Source: a bacterium (GTDB taxonomy: Bacteria; Armatimonadota; Abditibacteriia; Abditibacteriales; Abditibacteriaceae). Taken from it: 64,000 nt of DNA. Below are positions 57,424 through 64,000 of the stretch, in pieces (the stretch's first letter is position 1; each line of letters begins with the position of its first letter). The stretch lies in assembly GCA_004172935.1 (NCBI GenBank), contig SDZD01000002.1, positions 62,001 through 126,000 of the forward strand, read 5' to 3'. The translations under genes were made by a program, and so were the position numbers. The notes beneath the pieces are model-generated. The model did not search any database. It saw nothing but the letters and a program-made list of their open reading frames with translations, and had not been told where the DNA came from.

Positions 57424-60400
57424 ATGAATCCCTCGTTGTCGAATCGCTGTCTCAGTTCCTCTTTGAAAATCATGATGGTTGGGGCCTTGGTCATGCCAAT
57501 GGCTTCCCCTGCCTTTGCCGCCACGACACAGGTCACAAAGGATGCGCTTATTAATGGATGGTTGGCGCCTCCCGAATCGACGAAACCATTTTGCTACTGG
57601 TATTGGCTCAACAATATCGTCACTAAACAGGGGATTACGCGCGATGTCGAGATGATGGCAAAAAATGGTGTTGGCGGTGCCTACATCGCCAACATCGGCG
57701 GTTGGGACCTCGACCCGCCACGCAATGGGCGAGTCAAAGGCTATTCGGATGAAGGCTACGAATTGCTCCAACATGCCGTGCGCGAAGGCAAGCGGCTCGG
57801 TGTGCAAATCGGGGTTTTCAACGGTTCGGGGTGGAGCCAGTCCGGCGGCCCTTGGGTGAAACCGGAAGATGGGATGCAATACATCGACAGTACCGAAGTG
57901 CGTGTCGCTGGCGGCAAGCGCTATGAGGCCGTTTTACCGCGCTGTAAAGGTGCGTTGGCCGATGTGTGTACCATCGCTTTTCCTGCTCCCCCCGACGATG
58001 GCAAGGTTCTGAAGCCTCTGAGGGTAACGTCCGCCCAAGGTGGCGAATTGGCGGTATTGGCCGATGGGCTGCCACACGATTTATCCGCGAACAAGGATTA
58101 CGGTCGGTTGTCTTTGACCTGGGAGTTCGAGACCGCTCAAACCGTGCGCAGCGTACTCTTCACTCATCATGATGGTGGGCAGGTGCGTGGCAACATTTCC
58201 TATTCGCAGGATGGCACTGCTTTCAAGCCGCTGCGCGATTTTACCCTCGACCGCCGCGCCGGAGATCAGGTCAATCTCCCTAACCGTCCGTCCTCAGCCT
58301 CAACTCCTCCAACGACAGCGCGCTTTTTCCGTGTCGAAATGCCTTGGCACACGGGGCGTGATGGTCAGACCCTCGGTGTTGCGTTCTCCTCCGCAGCGCG
58401 CCTTGAGATGGCCGAAGAGAAGCAACTCGGCATCGCCAGTCGCCAGATGGAACCGCTCTGGAACACTTTTATGTGGCCCGCTACTCCCGAACCGGGTTCC
58501 GGCACGGTCGCGCCCGATAAGGTTCTCGATCTCACCTCGAAAGTGAGTGCAGATGGGCGTCTAAGTTGGGATGCCCCTTCTGGGAATTGGATTGTACAGC
58601 GCTTCTCCACGGTTTTGATTGATGCCCGTCCCAGTCCCGCGCCAGAGGGCATGGGCGGCCTCGAAGTGGACAAAATGAGCCGCGAAGCCGCTAAACGTCA
58701 TATAGACAATGGCGTCGTCGGGGAATTGTATCGCCGATTGAAACCGGAAGAGCGTAGCGCATTCACCTATGCCATTGCTGATAGCTACGAGCGCGGATTT
58801 CAGAACTGGACGCCTCGAATGGTTCCTGAATTTGTGGCGCGCTACGGCTACGACCCAATACCCTGGCTCCCCGTCTTCAGTGGTCGTATAGTCGGCAGTG
58901 CGGCGCAGTCCGACCGCTTTTTGTGGGATGTGCGGCGCTTAGTCGCCGACCTCATCGCGACCAATTATGTTGGGGGAATGCGCGATGCCGCCCGACCCTA
59001 TGGACTCAAATTATGGCTCGAAAACTACGGCCACTGGGGTTTCCCCTCCGAGTTCGCTTACTATGGCGGCAATACCGACGAAGTCGCCGGAGAGTATTGG
59101 TCAGGTCTGGGAGTGTGGAGCGCGATGGGCGAAATGGAGATACGTGATGCCGCTTCCGCTGGGCATACCTACGGCAAAAACCTCGTCTGGGCCGAGGCGT
59201 TCACTGCGGCGGGCGAACAATCCGAATCCCCCTCCACCATCAAAGCGCGCGGAGATTGGGCTTTTTCGCAGGGCGTTAACCGCTACGTGCTGCACGTCAA
59301 TTCCCATCAACCCACGGATGTACCCGGTCCAGGACTCGACCTTGTGTGGGGTACTTACTTCAACCGCAAAACCCTTTGGTACGCCGAACATGGTAAGTCT
59401 TGGGTTGATTATGTGAGGCGTTCCTGCTATTTGTTGCAACACGGAGCACCCGCCGCTGACATCGCTTATTACATTGGCGACGACACACCACAGATGACGG
59501 GGCAACTAGACCCTCAACTTCCTGCTGGCTACGACTATGACTGGCTCAACTCTGATGCGTTGTTGACGCGCGCGAAAGTGCGCAAAGGTCGGCTAGTTCT
59601 ACCGGGCGGTGCCTCCTATGCCATTCTCGTGCTTCCGGCTAAGGCCACTATGCGGCCCGCCATGCTCGAACGCATTGCCGCGTTCGTGAGGCAAGGGCTT
59701 ACTGTAGTAGGGGCTGCGCCTACCCATTCACCCAGCCTGCGCGACTACCCACGTGCCGACGCCAAAATTCAGGCTTTGGCTTCCTCGTTATGGCCCCGTG
59801 GCAATGCTGAAAAACGCAAAATCGGACTTGGCACCGTCTGGAACAGCACGCCACTGGCGCCCGTATTAGCAGGACTCAAAGTGGGGCCGCCCATCATCGA
59901 ACCCAATACCTCGGTGTTGTGGAAACAGCGCACCTCGCTTGGTACCGAGGTGTTTTTCCTGTCCAACCAGACCGAAGAAACGTTGCTTCTTGCTCCCTCT
60001 TTCAGAGTCTCTGGCCGTATTCCCGAATTGTGGGATGCCGAGACTGCGACTATTAAGCCCCTCGGTGCTTACCGTGAAACGGCTGGGCGCACAGTCGTTC
60101 CGCTCACATTGACATCGCACCAGTCGATCTTTGTGGTTTTCCGTAAACCGACGAGAACCCTACCTACTGTAACCGAGTTGACTCGCGATGGCAAGCCGCT
60201 GCTGAACTGGAACGACAACGGAATTATCAACCCCAATGAGGTCGCCGACTCCAACCTCAACCAGTCGTTTTGGATCAAGCCTTCAGACACTATTGGCTTG
60301 CCGGAGCAGCATCTGGGCGGCGTCACACTACCGAACCAGCGTTGGGCGTTAATGCCACTGCAAGGTACTTTCGCCCGTGGTGCGGGCTTCGCGGGGACGG

Positions 60401-61467
60401 GGATTTCTGTCGGCAGCAACGGCGTGGCTGTCATTCAGCATTGGAGTGACAATGCCCCGGCAGTTTTGGTTTGGCGCGCTCCAACACCCCTCACCGATTG
60501 GACGCATATTCTCGTCTCTTATCGTGCAGGTGTGCCCCATCTTTTTGTTAATGGTGTCGAAGCAGCGACGGGCATTCGCAGCGGACAGCGTATTGTTGAA
60601 GGGCGCGCAGGATTAGCTGGAGAAATCGCGGCTGAGTCTCCGTTCGCGCGCAACGTCCGCGCCGTGAAGACTAGCTACGGCATCTTAAGTGCCGCCGACA
60701 TTGCTGCCCTCGCTCACGACCAGGCCGAAGCTCCCGATGTTAAGCCCTTAAACGCGCAGGTTCTTCGCTCCGCCGATGGCAAACTCCAACTTCAAACCGA
60801 TCTGGCGGGCCGTTACTCCATCACCTTGAAGGATGGGCGAATATTAACTTCTCAGGTGCCCGCTTCCCTTCCCGATATAAGACTGAATTCGCTGTGGGAG
60901 GTGAGTTTCAGCGGTGCCGCTGCTCCTGTTGCGCAGCGTTGGAATGAACTCAATTCGTGGAGTGATTCGACCGACGAAACCACCAAATACTTCTCTGGCA
61001 ACGCGACATACACCACCAACTTCGACTTGCCCACCAACTATAAAACTGACAATTCGCTCTGCACACTCGACTTGGGGCAAGTGAGAATCATCGCGCGCGT
61101 CACTGTAAATGGGCAGGAGGCCGGAACCGCCATGCTCGCGCCTTATAGTCTCGAAATCGGTCGATTCTTAAAACCGGGGCGCAACACTCTGAAAGTCCTC
61201 GTCACCAACACTTGGGCCAATCGCATGATTGGCGACGAGCAATATCCCGACGACCTCGCCGGAACACGCGATGGCAACGGCACCCTCACTCAATGGCCCG
61301 AATGGGCCTTCAGCGGAGTCCCACGCCCCGAACCCCGCCGCATCACTCTTTCATCGCGCCGCTTTTTCACTAAGAACAGCTTGCTACCGCCTTCCGGCTT
61401 AATCGGCCCCGTCAATTTGAAGTTTTCAATTCTCACCACCATCACCGGAGGTTCCGCCAAAAAATAA
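57424..61467 (+). CDS. Exported alpha-L-rhamnosidase, GH106, with inserted LamG-like domain
   Basis: A protein of 1347 residues from ATG 57424, chosen because it gives a single signal peptide (LKIMMVGALVMPMASPAFA); in-frame starts at 57304 and 57319 would add a second hydrophobic segment. The GH106 pattern is clear: LAPPESTKPFCYWYWLNNIV, VEMMAKNGVGGAYIANIGG, VQIGVFNGSGWSQSGGPWV, FVARYGYDPIPWLPVFSGRIV and VWAEAFTAAGE. Between the catalytic part and the C-terminal GH2-like sandwich (LEVSF-type strands, then LKVLVTNTWANRMIGDEQ) lies a LamG-like sandwich (NGVAVIQHWSDNAPAVLVW, WTHILVSYRAGVPHLFVNGVEA). The first GH106 (24034) lacks it. It is divergent from the GntR/LacI regulator and convergent with the amidase gene. 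Confidence 0.88.
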   Translation: MNPSLSNRCLSSSLKIMMVGALVMPMASPAFAATTQVTKDALINGWLAPPESTKPFCYWYWLNNIVTKQGITRDVEMMAKNGVGGAYIANIGGWDLDPPRNGRVKGYSDEGYELLQHAVREGKRLGVQIGVFNGSGWSQSGGPWVKPEDGMQYIDSTEVRVAGGKRYEAVLPRCKGALADVCTIAFPAPPDDGKVLKPLRVTSAQGGELAVLADGLPHDLSANKDYGRLSLTWEFETAQTVRSVLFTHHDGGQVRGNISYSQDGTAFKPLRDFTLDRRAGDQVNLPNRPSSASTPPTTARFFRVEMPWHTGRDGQTLGVAFSSAARLEMAEEKQLGIASRQMEPLWNTFMWPATPEPGSGTVAPDKVLDLTSKVSADGRLSWDAPSGNWIVQRFSTVLIDARPSPAPEGMGGLEVDKMSREAAKRHIDNGVVGELYRRLKPEERSAFTYAIADSYERGFQNWTPRMVPEFVARYGYDPIPWLPVFSGRIVGSAAQSDRFLWDVRRLVADLIATNYVGGMRDAARPYGLKLWLENYGHWGFPSEFAYYGGNTDEVAGEYWSGLGVWSAMGEMEIRDAASAGHTYGKNLVWAEAFTAAGEQSESPSTIKARGDWAFSQGVNRYVLHVNSHQPTDVPGPGLDLVWGTYFNRKTLWYAEHGKSWVDYVRRSCYLLQHGAPAADIAYYIGDDTPQMTGQLDPQLPAGYDYDWLNSDALLTRAKVRKGRLVLPGGASYAILVLPAKATMRPAMLERIAAFVRQGLTVVGAAPTHSPSLRDYPRADAKIQALASSLWPRGNAEKRKIGLGTVWNSTPLAPVLAGLKVGPPIIEPNTSVLWKQRTSLGTEVFFLSNQTEETLLLAPSFRVSGRIPELWDAETATIKPLGAYRETAGRTVVPLTLTSHQSIFVVFRKPTRTLPTVTELTRDGKPLLNWNDNGIINPNEVADSNLNQSFWIKPSDTIGLPEQHLGGVTLPNQRWALMPLQGTFARGAGFAGTGISVGSNGVAVIQHWSDNAPAVLVWRAPTPLTDWTHILVSYRAGVPHLFVNGVEAATGIRSGQRIVEGRAGLAGEIAAESPFARNVRAVKTSYGILSAADIAALAHDQAEAPDVKPLNAQVLRSADGKLQLQTDLAGRYSITLKDGRILTSQVPASLPDIRLNSLWEVSFSGAAAPVAQRWNELNSWSDSTDETTKYFSGNATYTTNFDLPTNYKTDNSLCTLDLGQVRIIARVTVNGQEAGTAMLAPYSLEIGRFLKPGRNTLKVLVTNTWANRMIGDEQYPDDLAGTRDGNGTLTQWPEWAFSGVPRPEPRRITLSSRRFFTKNSLLPPSGLIGPVNLKFSILTTITGGSAKK

Positions 61468-61476
61468 GTTCGTGAC

Positions 61477-62973
61477 TCACCCCCACTGCTGCGGCGTGCT
61501 AGTAGCGATTTCTCCTATCGCACCCTGAACGGGAGGCATCTTCTCTGGCATCGTCGGGAACGGCCCCACAACGCGAATAGAACCCGCGTTCATACCTTCC
61601 ATCCCCTGCGGCGCCTTGTCCAACGTCACCACTAAAGCGTTCTTGCTCGCTTCGGGAACACGATAATAACCGCCGAACACGAAGCCTTGGCCTGCATCCT
61701 TGGAATCTATCGTGATGTTGCTTCCCCCCTCGATTCCGTCTAGGCTATAAGAAAACGCCTCCTTTTTGCGAACCTTAGTTGGTTTCGGTGGTGCCACGAA
61801 GACTCCCCAGATACCCCCCATTGGCAGTTTTACCGTCCATTTCGCAAGCGGCTGTGGTTTTGTGGTGGTGCCCGCCGGAGTGGTCCCCGCAGTAGCATTA
61901 TCGGGAGCGGGAACTGTCATATCCCACGGCACCACGTTCAGCTTCAGGGGTATCGAAGCTCCAAACGGAGTTGGTGTGCCGCCCTGAGCGATAGTCGGGA
62001 CGCGGATGGCGCGTAATTCTTCGTTGATTTCGCCCAGTGTGCGCGGCCCTTGCAGCGTAAATTCAAAACGTGCCGACGCACCGGGAGCGACATCTGTTGT
62101 TTTCACCACATCGGCATATTGAGGAGCCAACCAACCGCCCAAGCTAGAGAACTCGCTCGCAGTCCCTTGCGAGGTGCCCAGATAAACCACCGGGGCATCT
62201 GCCTGGAGTCCGATGCGAGGGTTAGAAGCCTTGTTCGCTACCCACGCATCATCTCCCGTATTTTGCAGGTTAACGACAATTGGTAGCTTTTCTCCTGGGC
62301 GAATAACAGTCGGGATTTCTGCGCTTTCCACTCGCGCGTCATTGCGCACTAAGGCCATGAAGGTGTTCCAGTCCCAGTAGGGGCCAGGATCTGTATGGCC
62401 ACTCACTCCGCCGAACCGTGTCGGGTCGCGAGGATTGGGCACTTCCGCATGGCCGATGATGTGTGTCCTATCGCGTGGGATATTGTAGCGCTGGGTAATG
62501 TCTCTTACCAGTTTGGCTTCCGCCTCATAAATCTTTGGCGTATAAAAACCGGGGCGATAAGCATACCCGTGTGTTTCTATGCCCACCGAGCGCCGATTAA
62601 TATCACCATTGCCCGCGTGCCAGGCGACATCGTGTTCCCGCACCATCTGGTAGATGGTGCCATCGACTCCCACCACATAATGCGAGCTGACTTTGGCCCC
62701 TGCCCGCTGAAAAATGCTGAGAGCTGCGGTATCCGGCCCTTCGATGTCGTGAACAATCACCATATCGATAGGCTGTTCTCTGGGCCGATTCGCCGCTTGA
62801 AAGTTTCCTTCGCCCGCTGCAACCCAAACCGCACCCGCATAATCTACAGGGCTTGGAACTGGAGCTGTTTGCAAAACCGGAGGAATAGGCGCGGTGTCTT
62901 GTGCAAGTGCAGTTGAAGAGGCTATCTGACAGGCCAAAGGCAACGCGAGGCTAACGAGAATGAAGGCACGCAT
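61477..62973 (-). CDS. Exported N-acetylmuramoyl-L-alanine amidase (Amidase_2)
   Basis: A 498-residue protein with a signal peptide (AFILVSLALPLACQIASSTALAQ). Residues about 65-215 form the zinc-amidase domain: first His ligand in MVIVHDIEGPDT, SSHYVVGVDGTIYQMV, AWHAGNGDINRRSVGIETHG, IIGHAEVPNPRD and GHTDPGPYWDWNTFM with the last ligands. It cleaves between MurNAc and the stem peptide. The C-terminal 280 residues are two beta-sandwich domains (PTVIRPGEKLPIVVNLQNTGDDAW; WTVKLPMGGIWGVFVAPP), possibly for cell-wall binding. Together with NamZ it could serve to recycle or scavenge peptidoglycan. Its stop is 9 bases from the GH106 stop. Confidence 0.92.
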   Translation of the reverse strand: MRAFILVSLALPLACQIASSTALAQDTAPIPPVLQTAPVPSPVDYAGAVWVAAGEGNFQAANRPREQPIDMVIVHDIEGPDTAALSIFQRAGAKVSSHYVVGVDGTIYQMVREHDVAWHAGNGDINRRSVGIETHGYAYRPGFYTPKIYEAEAKLVRDITQRYNIPRDRTHIIGHAEVPNPRDPTRFGGVSGHTDPGPYWDWNTFMALVRNDARVESAEIPTVIRPGEKLPIVVNLQNTGDDAWVANKASNPRIGLQADAPVVYLGTSQGTASEFSSLGGWLAPQYADVVKTTDVAPGASARFEFTLQGPRTLGEINEELRAIRVPTIAQGGTPTPFGASIPLKLNVVPWDMTVPAPDNATAGTTPAGTTTKPQPLAKWTVKLPMGGIWGVFVAPPKPTKVRKKEAFSYSLDGIEGGSNITIDSKDAGQGFVFGGYYRVPEASKNALVVTLDKAPQGMEGMNAGSIRVVGPFPTMPEKMPPVQGAIGEIATSTPQQWG

Positions 62974-63099
62974 GAAAAAGCCGTTAAGTGTTGCCGAACC
63001 TAACGAAGAGCCGACTTGGAAATGGAGGACATTTTTATCCTCTCACGCTCAATCGGGGGCAGGGGGAGCCTGACAAATGCCAGGAGAATAGCTGTTTAA

Positions 63100-64000
63100 T
63101 TAGCGAGAGCCAAAATCGGCGCTGTAATACTCGGCGACGAAAGTTCCAGGGGCGATAAGTTCGTCTACCCTCTTGTTATCTTCGTCACTAATTTCGACAT
63201 CCAACGCCTTCAGATTGTCTTCGAGTTGTTGCAGATTGCGCGGCCCAATGATGGGTGAGCTAATCGTCTTTTGGGCGCCCACCCAGGCGAGGGCAAAGGC
63301 ATCCATCGGCACGCCTTTGTCTTTGGCGATCTGCTCGACGCCCTCGACAACTTTCCAAGTCTCTTCGTTAACTTCCTTGCCACCGCGAAATTTGCCCTCT
63401 GCATAGCGTGAGCCTTCGGGCGCACTCTGATCGCGTTGATATTTACCAGTCAGCATTCCACCCGCGAGCGGACTCCACGGGATGACACCAAACCCGTACT
63501 TCGCGCAAAAGGGCAGTAGTTCGCGTTCGATGCGGCGGTCCAACAGGTTGTAAGGTGGTTGTTCGGTGACAAAGCGATTAAGGCCAAGTTTTTCCGATTC
63601 CCACAGACTTTCGACGAGCTGGTATGCCGCGAATGTCGAGGTGCCAATGTAGCGGATTTTGCCCGCCCGAATCAAATCATCAAGTGCTCGCAGTGTTTCG
63701 TCAATCGGCACGGAGCTTTGCGGGCGATGGATTTGATACAGGTCGATATGATCTACATTCAAACGTTTGAGCGATTCTTCACAGGCTTTGATGATGTGAG
63801 CGCGTGAGTTGCCCTGATTATTTTGTAAATCGCCCATCTTACCGTGCCCTTTGCTTGCCAGAAACACCTCGTCGCGCCGACCTTGAAGCGCTTTACCAAC
63901 GATGATTTCTGAGGCACCTTTTCCATAGACATCGGCGGTATCCCAAAAGTAAATACCCGCCTCCAATGCGCGATTCAGGACGGGGAGAGAATCTTCCTCC
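63100..64000 (-). CDS. Aldo/keto reductase, N-terminus cut by window edge
   Basis: The frame is open to the right edge; reading continues upstream of the apparent TTG as EEDSLPVLNRALEAGIYFWD, so the true start lies outside. Catalytic residues are present: Asp and Tyr in WDTADVYGKG, Lys in VFLASKGHG, His in LYQIHRPQSS. Cofactor residues near the end (SSPIIGPRNLQQLEDN) suggest NADPH use. This belongs to the AKR group that includes YajO/YghZ-type reductases. The visible part has about 300 residues of an expected 320-330. Confidence 0.93.
   Translation of the reverse strand, partial: EEDSLPVLNRALEAGIYFWDTADVYGKGASEIIVGKALQGRRDEVFLASKGHGKMGDLQNNQGNSRAHIIKACEESLKRLNVDHIDLYQIHRPQSSVPIDETLRALDDLIRAGKIRYIGTSTFAAYQLVESLWESEKLGLNRFVTEQPPYNLLDRRIERELLPFCAKYGFGVIPWSPLAGGMLTGKYQRDQSAPEGSRYAEGKFRGGKEVNEETWKVVEGVEQIAKDKGVPMDAFALAWVGAQKTISSPIIGPRNLQQLEDNLKALDVEISDEDNKRVDELIAPGTFVAEYYSADFGSR

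Overview
The window looks like the chromosome of a Gram-negative-type, polysaccharide-degrading bacterium of the Armatimonadota/Abditibacteriota group. The strongest clue is two pseudopilins with the N-terminal signature FTLIELLV...[14 protein letters not shown]...[19 protein letters not shown], which I know as typical of that group. A TolC/RND efflux system, many signal peptides and Tat signals fit a diderm cell envelope. No insertion sequence, phage, CRISPR array or replication origin was seen. One tRNA gene (Cys, GCA) is present.

Layout. 0-7.3 kb: MarR regulator (cut by the left edge) and a TolC-RND-adaptor efflux operon. 7.4-8.8 kb: small envelope proteins. 8.8-12.4 kb: a BlaI-type repressor and an M56 (BlaR1-like) sensor protease carrying a row of carboxypeptidase-regulatory-like domains, with two palindromic operators. 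12.5-34.5 kb: carbohydrate region with a GH65-like enzyme, GH78 rhamnosidase, a GntR/LacI regulator-pseudopilin-alginate lyase cluster, an orphan response regulator, an AraC regulator divergent from a GH106 rhamnosidase, a sulfite-oxidase-fold/pentapeptide fusion, a serine beta-lactamase-family hydrolase and a large GH2 beta-galactosidase. 34.6-40.7 kb: exported caspase-like protease with tandem Tudor-like domains, a TlpA thioredoxin, MerR regulator with alpha/beta hydrolase, tRNA-Cys, and an exported double-OsmC protein. 40.7-48.0 kb: a PaoABC-like periplasmic aldehyde oxidoreductase with XdhC maturation factor, a cupin-CMD protein and a YqhC-like AraC regulator. 48.0-63.0 kb: a seven-gene minus-strand locus (GntR/LacI regulator, pseudopilin, lipoprotein, DUF5696-like glycosidase, GH71, SGNH hydrolase, NamZ) divergent from a second GH106, then a peptidoglycan amidase. 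The right edge cuts an aldo/keto reductase.

How it works together. The enzymes point to rhamnose-rich, uronate-containing plant or microbial polysaccharides plus alpha-1,3-glucan and peptidoglycan fragments. No SusC/SusD pair is present. Instead, the arrangement 'GntR-HTH/LacI-sensor regulator, then DUF1559-type pseudopilin, then secreted carbohydrate enzymes' occurs twice, independently, on opposite strands. I consider this repeated module the most interesting system here: a possible polysaccharide utilisation locus built around a dedicated pseudopilin. Other unusual items are the caspase/EF-hand-loop/Tudor protein, the double OsmC protein with a cysteine-less first domain, the molybdopterin/pentapeptide fusion, and a candidate small RNA with its own promoter and terminator next to tRNA-Cys. 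All functional calls come from motif reading by eye; no database search was run.
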